NCBI RefSeq assembly: GCF_905220415.1
Contig: NC_059548.1
Span: forward strand, 6,512,501 to 6,576,500
Source: Colias croceus
Taxonomy: Eukaryota; Arthropoda; Insecta; Lepidoptera; Pieridae
Direction: 5' to 3'
Length of the DNA stretch: 64,000 nt
Shown piece after piece: positions 1 to 10,981 of the stretch (positions within the stretch are counted from its first letter, which is position 1; each line of letters begins with the position of its first letter). The notes under the pieces are model-generated. The model searched no databases, was not told where the DNA came from, and worked only from the letters and a program-made list of their open reading frames with translations. The position numbers and the translations under genes were made by a program.

Positions 1-1222
1 CGGTATTTTATAGAGCGTAGCATGATTACGGTATTCCAGCACACAGAATATTATTACATACAAAATGAATTGCATTTAAATTTAATTTATAAAATTTCAT
101 ATGTATTGAAACGATAATATTTTCCTCGAAATACATGTATTGATAATTGCATTGCTCTCAATGATTCGGAGAGGCGATTTTAGATAAAAATAATTTTATA
201 TGGAATTACTTTAATCATTTCTGGTTAATAAAATATATAGTATTATGTGTCACGGTATTCGATCAATTCGGGGGATTTTATTATTTTATTTGAATTTAAA
301 ACATGGAATTGCAAATGATGTGAATGTGCTACATGAAAGTGTACTTAGTTGTATTACATAAATTCATTGTTATTTCACTATATTAATTACCTCTGCTAGG
401 CTAGGCTGCTATTTCCAAGTGATATGAGAAAAGTTTAAATAAAAATAGTCTTAATTTAATACTTTTAAATTTATATATTCTCAAAAAACTAATACATTTC
501 ATCTATAAAAAATACAAAACTTCGAACGATATAACCGCTTAACTGAATATGAGCTTCAATGGTCACATTGCATATAAATAGTTAGGAGTTCTTAAGGCTT
601 ATTGAGTTCGATTTTCGTGAAGGTAATGACATTAGAGAAAATGTCCGTGGAAGTTACAAACCAACCCACGGCTACGTGACCCGAAAACAAATTCACTCGT
701 GCTATTCATATTGGCCACTTTATCCAAATATTACTACGGTTTATTAAAGTGTCATATGATGTTCTATATGTGTAAAATTACTTGAGTTAATTTCACGTCC
801 CATGCATAATGGACATTTACAAATTATTATTTGACATGTGCGAAATTATTTTAAGTATGTAAGTAGGTAGATAAACATAACAATTTTCAATGAAATTTTT
901 GATACATGAAATGAAAAACTACTTTATGGAAGACTTTATATTAAAATGCCTTATGTCAAAATTTTAGAAACTTCTGACGATTCCAATTACTTGAAAGGAA
1001 TTACTTATGTTAATTATCAAAGCTTCTAATTTGTTTAATCTTTAATCGACTTCGTCAGAGCACACTTAAAATATTAGCATTAATTTTTGATATGCTTGTA
1101 GTGTGAGCGACTTGTTGGATGTATCATGTAGGTAAACTAGAAATGGTAATATTGTGAACTTGTTTATGTCTTGTAAACTGCGGTTAGTTGTGTCCCCGTG
1201 TACCCTGTAATAGCATACTTAC
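1..1222. other. AT-rich non-coding sequence (probable intron)
   Basis: I see no exon, repeat or RNA gene here. The exon just to the right ends on the minus strand in a strong GTAAGT donor with one base of a codon left over, so this stretch is most simply the next intron of that gene and the following exon lies outside the window. Confidence 0.6.
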
Positions 1223-1376
1223 AGCTGACAGCCTCCCTCGCGAGCAGCAGCTCCTTCTCCAGCTGCTGCGGGTCGAGCGCCACGTCCTGTCCCTCCTGGC
1301 GCTCGACCAGCGCGTTGCCCGCCTCTCCGCGCTCCACTGCTGCTACCAGCAAGCGACGAACCCGCGTTAACTCCGC
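1223..1376 (-). CDS. Exon 5 of the left gene
   Basis: It is 154 bases, phase 0 in and 1 out, GC-rich, and continues the coiled coil with AELTRVRRLLVAAVERGEAG and later LDPQQLEKELLLAREAVS. The donor GCT/GTAAGTATG is strong. The acceptor ATAACAG has no pyrimidine tract, because the bases upstream are the (TGA)n tail of a SINE. The SINE's target duplication explains this: the first 8 bases of the exon and the acceptor CAG exist in two copies, here and at 1690-1701. Confidence 0.7.
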
Positions 1377-4300
1377 CTGTTATCATCATCATCATCAGCC
1401 CATAAGTTCCCACTGCTGGGACACGGGCCTATGAGGGTACAGGCCATAATCCACCACGCTGGCCAACTGCGGGTTGGCGGATGTCACATGTCGTCGAACT
1501 TTTTGATTCTTCGACATGTCGGTTTCCTCACGATGTTTTTCGTTCGCCGTTTTAGCAGTGGTGATGTTATTCACATGAGCAGATAAATTGAAAAAGCTAT
1601 TTATTTTCTACACGCTCACCTGGTCTCGAACCCCGGTCTTATTGATTTGAAGTCCGAGGTCCTAACCAGTGAGCCTCCACTGCACGTAGAACTCTGCCTG
1701 TACCCAAGATTAATTGCTATCGATTCGTTAACTTTCGACTCGTACGTAGCACATGCGACGCCTGAAATATCGTAGTCACGCGAGCACGCGCTACGGCTAC
1801 GTGTGTTCTTGTGTGTGCTACGTAATTGTAGCGTCTATAGATTATCTGTGAACAATAAACATCGCATCGTGCATGCGATGCGTAATTGATGCATGCATGT
1901 TTAACGTGTAAGTAGCAATTTGATATCGTTGTAAATTATGAGTGTATGCATTTATCGTATGTTAAAATGTTCAATTCAAATTTTCAGCGGAATTTCATTG
2001 AAATTACCTAGTCTTTTCCCCGATGAGTAAAAAAACTAGTCAATAGATGGATCAATTCACGCAGCAATTGCTTCGAGAGGCTGCTCGGTTTGTGTGCAAG
2101 TGCTCAATTTGCTTGGTCTAAATTACTTTCTCATCATCATCATCATCATCATCATCAGCCTATATACGTTCCCACTGCTGGGACACGGGCCTCCTATGAG
2201 GGTACAGGTCATAATCCACCACGCTGGCCAAGTGCGGGTTGGCGGATGATACATGTCGTCGAACTTTTTAATACTTCGACATGTCGGTTTCCTCACGATG
2301 TTTTCCTTCACCGTTCGAGCAGTGGTGATGTTACAACATGCGCAGATAAATTGAAAAATCAATTTATTTCCTGCGCGCTCGCCTGGTCTCGAACCACGGA
2401 CTTATCGATTCGAAGTACGAGGTCTCACCACTGAGCCACCACTGCTCATACAATTAAATTACATACAATTAATCAAATAAATTACTTTCTAAAATTATAT
2501 AAAACTAAAAATGAGTTTAAGAATGTCAATATAGTCCGAAGTTATTAGTTACCCAATCATCCATACCTAAAATAAAATATTAAACTAACAATACACACAA
2601 ATAACAAGATCACCTGTAATCGTTCGTTCTCCAGCCGCAGGCGGCGAGCCATCTGCGCGGCGGTGAGCATCCCGGGGGACGCGGGCACGTCCTCCTGCCG
2701 GGACCGGTCCGAGCGGCCGCCGGGGGACGCCGCGTCTGATGCCAAATGTATATGTAGGAAATATATGTTCAGGATCACATATTGCCTGTCATTATCATGT
2801 TTACCAAACGTATATATGTAGGCCAGAGATGTAATGTACAAATATTTTCAGAATCATATATTACCCCCTCATTATTTGGTTTGATGTTATTAGGGTTTTA
2901 ATTTCTACATTCAATCGTTATTTATACAATAGATATAAATTAATTCATACAATCACTTTAGTACGCTGTACGATACTGGGTACATAACGATATCTTATTA
3001 TGAATTAAATACATTACAGAACATTGATCATTATTTTTCCATTCCATTAGGTAAGTCCATTTGTAGTTTCATAAGTTCACTCAAGCATATTACTTATACC
3101 TATACAATACATAAAGGGTCAATGTCAAGAGTATCAAAGCACAACATTATAAAGTAAGAACGATAAAGCACGTCATTCTACAATATGAATAAAAAATCTA
3201 GACCCTCTTCATAGCTACTAAAAAAAGAATCGACTATAAGTTATTCAGTAGCATACATTACATACATAATTTAGTGCTGTCAATATGATCGTATGCTTTT
3301 TTCGTACTTGAAACTTCAAGTAGAAATGTACGTGTATAAGGAGCGAATGGCGAATGTTTACACACTTACTTGAGTCTCGTGAAGTTTAACGAGTTTTATT
3401 TTTGGAAATATATTTCTTGAAGATGTGCTCGATCTAGGAAAATGCGATTGATACTTACCTACCGGTATGTATTTTTTTTCTTTTTTTTATGTATGTACAC
3501 CGATTACTCCGAGGTTTCTGAACCGATTTACGTGATTCTTTTTTTGTTCGATGCGGGATGGTGTCGAATTGGTCCCATAAAAATTTTATTCGGATATTTT
3601 ATGGGCATTTTTGCAAATGCAAGTTTGAAGTCGGTTGTTTTTAACGCAGTTATCACTTGTTAACGACTGAATAATATTTGCTACGAATATGAAACGATAG
3701 AAGTTTTTGAATTAAATTATAATATTATAAACATCTCATTCATTTTATCGTATTATTGATTTCGGTGTTACAATAGTGACACCCATGTCCCATACATTAT
3801 CTAAAGTAGTATAGTTTCAGTTAAAGGAAAGATATAAATGGAGTTGGTTATGGGGACGTAAACATCGTTATAATACGAAACTTCTCTTAGTCACGAAAGC
3901 CGCGGCTGGCCTCGTCCAGACAAATCGATTATATTTGAATGTATCACGCAGTGTGGCACAAGCGCAGGTGTATAGGATTTGATTGCAGTCCATATTAGGT
4001 GTGACAAAAATATGTACAACCATAGTACAATACATTTTAATTGTTATTGCTTTTGTGACAATGGTATGCACGTTATGCTTTATGAGATGGAGATTTTCAG
4101 TTAAAATACGCGTATATAATCGTCGTAAAGTAACAGAGAAATCAGAATACACGGTTTTGTATTTTTCAAGGAAGCGAACCTATTCAATTAGAATACTTTT
4201 TTTGCTTCATACTTTTGCAGCGAGAGATATTTTTAAGATAATTATTAAAGAAAACGACTCAACAAAGTGTTTTCCAAAGAAAACTTCGAACAACATCGAG

Positions 4301-6794
4301 ATGTTCGATAATATTAGAAGCTAATTAAGAAAGTTATGATTATTAAGTGACAAATTACAACATCAGACGAAGAGTCTCTTTATTGTAAAGTTTGCTGGCT
4401 GTGCAGTTAGTGCAAATGAGCTTATTCCCCAAGGCAGCAGTCTCATTAGTGCACTGGGACTACGGAGACACAGACAATGTATGAAAAGTGCCTAATACAA
4501 AAATAATGTTTCAGTAAAAGTATGGAGAAAATTCACTTTTTTATATTGTAAAATTTTAAGATGTTTGACAGGGAAATCAAGTTCTTGAACTTTGGCAATT
4601 ATTTTAAAATTAATTTACGAAGCGAACTGCGTAGAACCAATGAACTACAGGTATTTATTATTTAATGTCTTAATTTTGAACGCGTTTTGATTTATATATG
4701 AAACGATTCCGTGGAATTAATACTGGAGCGGTTGGAACGCGTTGTTAAAGGTGTCATAAACATTCAACAACTTTGCGTCAAAGATATCGATAATCTAAAT
4801 CTGCTATGCTCCAAAATATTTAAATCAAAACGAGGAAAATTTAAGCGCTGTGTGTCACTATTACACGGACGCTAATATAGTTTGTATTCACGGCAGCTCA
4901 TCCGAGACATTAGTGACGTTCATAATATCTCGTAGCAGCAACGTTGAAGAATTTTCAACTAGCTCGGAACTTACTTCATCCAGAACACAAACATTCCAGC
5001 CGGACTAGTTAGCAACTATTATCTCTCGTATTACAGTATCTAACTCAAATAGCTAGTTTATATTTTTCTTGCACTATTATATTATAAAATAATTTTGACT
5101 GAACTCTGTTTTAGATTTTGTCTTGAAATTATATCTATCAAAGTTATATGTATTATATAAAGGGGCTAACTTAAATTTAAGTTATCGTAATATTTTACAT
5201 GTTTTGGTGAATAATAATTCGTTAGGTTATTTACTTTTCAAACGTTTTCACAAATAATAACTATTCTTACATATTTTTAAATAGACAGCTTATAGTCTCG
5301 ATATCACATTACCGATAAATAGACTCAATATAGTGTTTGTTACCTCCATCGAGCGTGGCTGTGATATCAGCTCTGGGTTCAGGTCCATCGCTACTTCTTC
5401 CAGGCGAAGTCGCGTCAGGTAAAGGAACTTCTTCTTCGGAACTATCGGCTGGGTCTAAAGGATTCTTATCACTTGTGTTACTATTGCCTATTTCTGCATA
5501 TGTCCCACTGTCGCTTCCATTTTGATTCCATTTTATAGGAGATTCAAGCTTCCCATTTGTTTGATTTTCTTTATTGTCATCATCTGGGGAAGAAACTATT
5601 TGATCCATTTAGACATGCTTTCTTCAAAGGGAAGTAAGTAATTAATGAAATTTAAAGTTGCTAAGGTAACTTACCAATAAATGGATTGTCTTTCCCGTTC
5701 CTAATCGATAGTCGTGTCGTTCTATTGAGTGTTGCTTCTCGATCGCCATTTAGCGCCCCATTTCGCGGTTTGTCAAGTGTTCTAATTAAGAGACGTCTTT
5801 CTGGAGGAACTGGTCTATCTAAATCTGATCTATCGAGCGCCGAACAAGCTGGTGTGATGAGAGGATCAGCGGGCTCTGGCTCCGCTTCAGTTTCCACTCT
5901 TGTTCCCACTGATACTTGTTCATCGACCATTTTGCGAAGTTTCGCCTACACAAAAACATTTTATTAATATTTTACACCCATTTTATCACCTGAATCAAAT
6001 ATTATGTAATTGACGGCAATAGAATACGTAAGCGAGACAATATATCGTCGAATTACAAGCTCTTTTGTAAAATATTATAATTCGAGGATGAATCGCTTCG
6101 ATTATGTAGGTAACGAGCAAATATATTATTTTTATGTATCAGATTTAACGAAGAATTTATACCAAATGTACGAATAAATTATAGTTATGTTTCGTAACGG
6201 CAAAAGTATTCTAATTTCATAATATTATAATGTCTTTTGTCTATGTTTAAAGGACAAATAAAAGTCAAATAAATACTAAACAACTACAATAAATCGACCA
6301 AAGAAAACAGGTTCATAAAATTAATATAGAAAGTTACTTCTACAGTCTAAATGCTATTAATCACGCTATGGAATCTAATTTGTTCAACATCTAGGCCACA
6401 ATGCCAGCGATATTTAATAAAGCAGTCATAAAAACAATACCCTTCTGTCCCATTTAAGATAAGAATTATGGACGCTCTATGAGTTCATTTCATAAACATG
6501 GGCCTTTATATTAACAGCATTACGTTTTAACAGCCTTCCGTCGATGCCTTATCTTTGTCTATTAATCTAAACAGAGTCTATTCAGTTCCCGACACCTTCC
6601 ATCGCTTGGCGTAATGGATATATACTGTTTTAATTAATACTTTATTTTTTCATTGTGTATTTAAATACGTTCAATAATTTAACACTTTAAGCTTATCTTT
6701 TTCCTGTGGAAAAGTGAAGCGAAAAGTGTAGTAAATTTCCATTAAACAATACATTTACCTGGGCGTCGCCTAGAATACGGCGCACTAGCGCCAT
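1223..6794 (-). CDS. Unrecognised coiled-coil/low-complexity protein, 5' part (exons 1-5)
   Basis: Five exons join in frame on the minus strand: 6794-6759, 5945-5675, 5583-5344, 2735-2614 and 1376-1223, with phases 0, 1, 1, 0 and an open phase 1 at the left end. The product so far is about 274 residues. It starts MALVRRILGDAQ. Residues about 13-180 are polar, rich in Asp, Glu, Asn, Pro and Ser, and probably disordered. About residues 205-270 (exons 4-5) form a charged Leu/Glu/Arg heptad-like stretch with LRLENERLQ and LDPQQLEKELLL, consistent with a coiled coil. All junctions are GT-AG. An in-frame TAG lies just upstream of the first ATG, which supports that start. Exons 4 and 5 are very GC-rich beside AT-rich introns. 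I do not recognise the family, and no catalytic motif is visible. The C-terminal part is outside the window. SINEs lie in the intron between exons 4 and 5, one of them touching the exon 5 acceptor. Confidence 0.65.
1381..1689 (-). mobile_element. tRNA-derived SINE, copy 1, at a splice acceptor
   Basis: On the minus strand the head (high coordinates) has an A-box-like and a B-box-like segment (GGTTCGAGACC). A unique body follows, then the end CCCAGCAGTGGGAAC with a TGATGATGATGA tail. It is flanked by AACTCCGCCTGT (1369-1380) and AACTCTGCCTGT (1690-1701), a 12-bp target duplication with one mismatch. Confidence 0.85.
1690..1701 (-). promoter_or_regulatory. Duplicated (probably ancestral) splice acceptor of exon 5
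   Basis: On the minus strand this reads ACAG/GCAGAGTT, matching the exon 5 junction ACAG/GCGGAGTT at 1380-1369. Splicing here would add SINE sequence to the transcript and reach a TAG after 11 codons. Splicing at 1376 preserves the protein. Confidence 0.7.
1741..1900. repeat. CTACG/GCATGC-rich segment with hairpin
   Basis: Repeated TACGTAGC/GCTACG words are followed by a short perfect hairpin near 1863-1882 with arms CGCATCG and CGATGCG and a 6-base loop. It lies in the intron. The function is unknown. Confidence 0.4.
2132..2477 (-). mobile_element. tRNA-derived SINE, copy 2
   Basis: It has the same family, orientation and architecture as the copy at 1381-1689, with a longer (TGA)n tail. 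It is flanked by a perfect 13-bp duplication TAAATTACTTTCT at 2119-2131 and 2478-2490. About 30 AT-rich bases lie between the tRNA-like head and the right duplication. Confidence 0.85.
2614..2735 (-). CDS. Exon 4 of the left gene
   Basis: It is 122 bases, phase 1 in and 0 out, with acceptor GGCATCAG and donor TTACAG/GTGATC. It encodes a Ser/Arg/Pro-rich stretch and then the start of a coiled coil (MARRLRLENERLQ). The GC content is strikingly higher than the intron around it, which marks it as coding. Confidence 0.7.
2736..5343 (-). other. Large intron between exons 4 and 3
   Basis: This is AT-rich non-coding sequence. The only recognisable content is the interspersed repeat at about 3465-3661. 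Open frames such as 3983-4324 have no coding signature. Confidence 0.6.
3465..3661 (+). repeat. Interspersed repeat, lepidopteran type
   Basis: After a T-rich start the segment runs from ACACCGATTACTCCGAGG to AAGTCGGTTGTTTTTAACG. I recognise this wording as a widespread lepidopteran interspersed repeat. The class is uncertain and no target duplication was found. Confidence 0.5.
5344..5583 (-). CDS. Exon 3 of the left gene
   Basis: The acceptor TTTCTTCCCCAG is strong and keeps the frame from exon 2; the donor is GGAG/GTAACA. It is 240 bases, phase 1 in and out, so it could be skipped without changing frame. It encodes an Asp/Asn/Ser/Glu-rich segment that looks disordered. An ATG just upstream of the acceptor opens the same frame, but an in-frame stop precedes it, so it is more likely intronic. 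Confidence 0.7.
5675..5945 (-). CDS. Exon 2 of the left gene
   Basis: The acceptor TTTTTGTGTAG precedes 5945 and the donor ATTG/GTAAGT follows 5675. It is 271 bases, phase 0 in and phase 1 out. It encodes about 90 residues beginning AKLRKMVDEQ, then an acidic Glu/Pro stretch and a basic Arg-rich stretch. No known domain is seen. Confidence 0.7.
5946..6758 (-). other. First intron downstream of the start-codon exon
   Basis: AT-rich, with GT-AG borders as described for exons 1 and 2. I see nothing else in it. Confidence 0.6.
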
Positions 6795-6986
6795 CAGGCC
6801 GCTGTGGCAAACGCTGTCATGCTATCCACCTGCGCCTCCCTGCCGCATGCTTCCTTTGTTCACCACTTTACTCAAACAAACTTTTCTCTTTCACAAACTA
6901 TCTTTTAATGAAGTTTCCCAAAACCGTTGTGGTGCTTTTCAACGTTATACTTGTCGGTGTCAACACGTCAGCACTTTCATGGTAAG
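6759..6986 (-). other. First coding exon with 5' leader
   Basis: The minus-strand exon runs from a possible acceptor (TTTCAG before 6986) to a CAG/GTAAAT donor after 6759. Only the last 36 bases are coding; the 192-base leader holds three short upstream ORFs. The acceptor is moderate. If it is not used, transcription could start inside or just upstream of this segment. With the acceptor, at least one non-coding exon should lie at higher coordinates. Confidence 0.5.
6794..6980 (-). promoter_or_regulatory. Three-uORF leader, last uORF overlapping the main start
   Basis: uORF1 is 6980-6960 (6 codons plus stop). uORF2 is 6848-6822 (8 codons plus stop). uORF3 is 6820-6794 (8 codons plus stop). 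The uORF3 ATG begins one base after the uORF2 TAG, and its TGA shares one base with the main ATG at 6794 (TGATG). No other ATG lies in the leader. Such an arrangement is expected to limit or couple translation of the main frame; this effect is inferred. Confidence 0.55.
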
Positions 6987-8779
6987 CTGAAACAATACAA
7001 AATAAATATAAATTTACATTTTTGAGAGTTCCTTTATTTCGGTTATGTACATTGCACATACTTTTATATTTTGTATGTATTAATATTTCTTTTTAATTAA
7101 TTTATTTTATAATCTAAGGTGATTGCTATTTTTGTCTTTTTATACGAATACAATTTGTTTTTTAAAATATTCAAATTTTTTCCTTCAAAATAATCATTAT
7201 TTATTTAAAAATACATTATGCCCACGAAATTTCATGAGACAATATTTATTTTAAGATTTTTTTTCGTTCCCGCCATTGTCGCGCGTTTTGACAGTCATGA
7301 AATACAGATTATAAAATGCTGCCAGAATATCTAAGTAATTATGTAAGTAATTTAATATAATATGTAAGTAATTTAAAAGTTATACATATACTTAATTTAA
7401 AATTAAAATATTGTTCGAAATAATATTAAAAACTATATCTTAATAAATTTATAAAATCATCATTGTAAAAAGAATTAATGTTTGATGTTCATGTTAGTCG
7501 CGGTTACCTTACAATGTCGGAAGCTACCTATATTAAAAAAAATATATGACTTATACATTATAGAGATTGTGTTGCATGAATGTACTATGAATAGGTATAT
7601 CGTTATATATCTTATATCTATATTTAGCTAAGGCATACAATGCCGTACTGGCATTCATTGGCAGTAAAAGGACTATTCAAAGTAGCGCACAATAGCATTT
7701 TGTTACAATTCAAACATTGTTAGTATGTTACATGTTACTTTTAACAAAATTACCTACCTGACAGTGTGCAGATAAGAATAGCAATGTGGATATAGGCTTC
7801 GGGCCTTGAACTTCGTGCCGAGTTTTATAATTCTTGATTTTTATTAAATATCTTAGACTTGGCACGTTCTAGAAGGTGCTAGTAACTCAAACAGTCAGGT
7901 TCTCCATAACTAGGTATATAATATAGCTTGAATTTTTCGTAAATAATTTAAATATCATACTTTCTTTAAATTTTGCACATAAAACAAATTCCACAGCGTT
8001 GTAATGAATGACGATGTGCTATTGAAATCGTAATCTGCTTGTGGCGACTGAAAATTATTCGGATTGAAACGTTCAAAATAACTGTATGCGATCATGCGTT
8101 CATAATATTATGACAAAAAATAATGTTGCCTTTTGTATAACAATAGTATCTAGTATCAATGTTGTAATACCTTAACATAAAATACTAATAATTAAAAGGA
8201 TTAAAATCCAACATTACGGTATAGGCGTCTGACTAAAAAAGTTTCAGTTATTTAGTAAGCCGGTTTTATATTTTAAAGGGATAAACAAAGGATTACGGCA
8301 TTCCCTTTATCCCAAGACCAAGGATTCAAAAAAAGGATACCTACAACGTAGGTTTTGCGAGCTTAGTTTTTATTTATTTCAGTCTGCTTTAACGAATAGA
8401 CGGCGAAGTAGCGAAAACGACTGCCTGTCCGTTTTAATTATTGGCTGTTAAATTGATTAAAAACCCGAATGCTTCTTTCTATATTTTTGTAAAAGAATAT
8501 CCTATTTTTATTATTAATCTATATCCTATTTGTATTATATTATATTTTCTTTATAAATGTAAATTTGCTCTTCTTGCATTATAATATACGAATTTACAAA
8601 TTGAAAATTGTAAATGTTCTGAAATGTACTTAGGCAATATATTTATTTTAATAAACATACTCTGACTGCGGAAACTAAACATTTCAATAACAGGCTGTCA
8701 AGCCTGTTCAGCTGTAGATAAACACAATTTGATTCTAAAATATTCTATTAGTGATATCGAAACATGCAAAGAATTAGAA
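6987..8779. other. AT-rich non-coding stretch
   Basis: No exon, repeat family or RNA gene is recognised. This is the region immediately upstream of the left gene's first coding exon, either its promoter region or a 5' intron. Confidence 0.5.
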
Positions 8780-9017
8780 TCCATACTAATATTATAATAA
8801 ATTCGAAAGTAACTCTGTCTGTCTGTCTGTTATTCAATCACGTCTAAACTACTGAACCAATTTTCATGAAATTTGGTATGGAGATATTTTGATACCCGAG
8901 AAAGGACAAAAGCTACTTTTTATCTCGGGAAAATGACGCAATCCCGGAAATCCCACGGGAACGGGAACTATGCGTTTTTCTTTGACTGCGCGGGCGAAGC
9001 CGCGGGCGGAAACCTAG
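8780..9017 (+). mobile_element. Non-autonomous Helitron, family A
   Basis: It begins TCCATACTAATATTATAA, has a short GTCT microsatellite, and ends in a GC hairpin (GCGGGCGAAGCCGCGGG) and CTAG. The flanks are A and T, the usual Helitron target. The open frame 8873-9064 is only an incidental reading of this repeat. Confidence 0.8.
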
Positions 9018-10667
9018 TAAATATGTATCCAGTGAAAGTTATCATTACGTTTGATGTTAACTAAAGTTACGAAATGCGAACCCGTATTCATCAAGGTAAT
9101 TGCGCTGTCTCATTGACAATCCGGTCACATCTTTCAAGATTTACATAAAAGGGTCTTACGGCAACAAGAGTGCCACCTTATATTCAGTTGGAGTACTTTT
9201 AACTTTATTTTTCTTTTAACGGTATACTTTAAGTATTGCTATATAATCTCTGATTCTTGGCATCAGTGGTTTAAATCAATCAATTATGTTTAAACCTTTA
9301 AACACAATAAATTGATTAATCTTATTGTCAATTTTGTGATAAAACTGAATTATTTAATTGTAAATTTTATTGATAGCGTATGAAACTTTTGGGTAGAGTT
9401 TTTAAGGCAGATTGAAATCAAATCCCTCCAACGATGTATTGTTTGTCATAGCAGTGACACACATTGGAGTTATAAATAATAAAATTTCCATTAATTTGGA
9501 TACGGATATTATAGAATATTTAAAAACCGATGTTTTATATTTTAGATATTTTAAATTACAAATGTGGGAAATCAAATTCAGACGAGTTCTATGAATAGTA
9601 ATGAACTGTTCATATAAAATCATATGAATGCAGTATAATATAAGCAATGTTGAGTTTATATCATAAAAACGAACTATAACTGTGCTATAGCTAATAATTT
9701 ATAGTATCACATGTGAACTTCTACTGCTATTTGTAACCATATTGAATAGGATCGCAGATTACATTAATAGTAACGAATGTGGCTTGAAAGTGAATAGAGC
9801 AAGCAACTTCTACTTAGTTACTTACGCAGGTTAGTTCTACGAGCTTCGTTATTGCGGCCTTTGAATACTCCACTCCTTAATTAAAACGTAGTCGTAGAGA
9901 TTTTATATCTTGTCGTCGTGCACCTTAGTCACATGTGTGCAATTTGTTTAAATAAGAAATTGCGCTTCTTTAAAAATGGAAGATTTTATCTAATATATTA
10001 TCTTTGAAAGTAGGTCTAGCTCTTAATCAGTGAACTATTTCTAAACGGCGTTCCGTAGACGTCGGAAGATTCTGAATTCGTACCGAATGTTTATTAAAAT
10101 AAGTTTACTCTTTTCATTATTATTTTTCAATTTGGTTGTTGCAAAGTCCGTTCTACCGTAACATGCATGGTTTAATTCGTGTCTTTTATGATGCATTTCC
10201 AATTTACCAAGGGGATTAACCTCTATAATATCCATGTAAGACGCTACAACATATTTAATAGTCAAGCTTTAAATATTCCTTGTTTATTGGGAGCATTATC
10301 TCAAACAAAATGGTTTGTAATAATCGAACAAACTTCGGTAAGACTGCCTTTAAAAGAATATATTTCCAATTAGACAATGACTGGGTTGGCAAGCGCAGGT
10401 GGTACTAAAGAGTCGGCAGCTTTGCCCGTATTTACGACGCAAGTTACTGCAGACCGTGAGATTGTTACATCACTATAATATCATAATGGCGTCGTAAATA
10501 GTCCAAGTTTAAAGCTCAGCATTCAGTTTCACACCCCTCTTTATTATAAAGGCGTAAACCACCAAGTTTCTATTAGATTACTTGAATTGGATAAATCCGC
10601 TCTGCTACATATTGGCCACGATTTTGTGTTTAATGTGGGCTTTTAAAATTGTATGAAATCTATATAA
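9018..10667. other. AT-rich non-coding stretch
   Basis: The only structure noted is a perfect 12-bp inverted repeat TATTTACGACGC at 10429-10440 and 10489-10500, separated by 48 bases, possibly a MITE relic. Confidence 0.4.
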
Positions 10668-10981
10668 TCTATACGTATAAAAAAAAACTGTAGAAGGGTC
10701 AATTCTGTACATTGAAAATATTGAAAAAATTAATAGCAGGGGGTGTTACTGGATCGATACCAAGCCCAAATATGTGATTAAAAAAATTTTTGTCTGTCTG
10801 TCTGTATGTTCAGGCATCACGTGAAAACTAACGGTTCGATTTCGATGAAACTTGGTATAATTATACCTTATTATCCTGGGCATAAAATAGGATACTTTTT
10901 ATCCCGGAAAAATACGTAGAAAAAAAAAATCTTAATTTTTCTTAATTTTTCCGCGCGGACGGAGTCGCGGGCGGAAGCTAG
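10668..10981 (+). mobile_element. Non-autonomous Helitron, family B (short form)
   Basis: It starts TCTATACGTATAA and contains CTGTAGAAGGGTCAATTCTG and a GTCT microsatellite. It ends GGCGGAAGCTAG and is flanked by A and T. The roughly 150-bp segment present in the long forms is absent. Confidence 0.8.

Noticed and set aside
2090..2434. 114-codon open frame with a poly-His run
   Set aside because: The His run is the (CAT)n tail of the SINE at 2132-2477 read on the other strand.
1620..2445. tRNA-like heads that might be real tRNA genes
   Set aside because: A- and B-box-like words are present, but no tRNA cloverleaf fits and both sit at the head of a SINE with target duplications.
3983..4324. 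113-codon open frame
   Set aside because: It lies in an intron, its composition is AT-driven, and it has no splice or family support.
8873..9064. 63-codon open frame
   Set aside because: It is a reading through a Helitron repeat.
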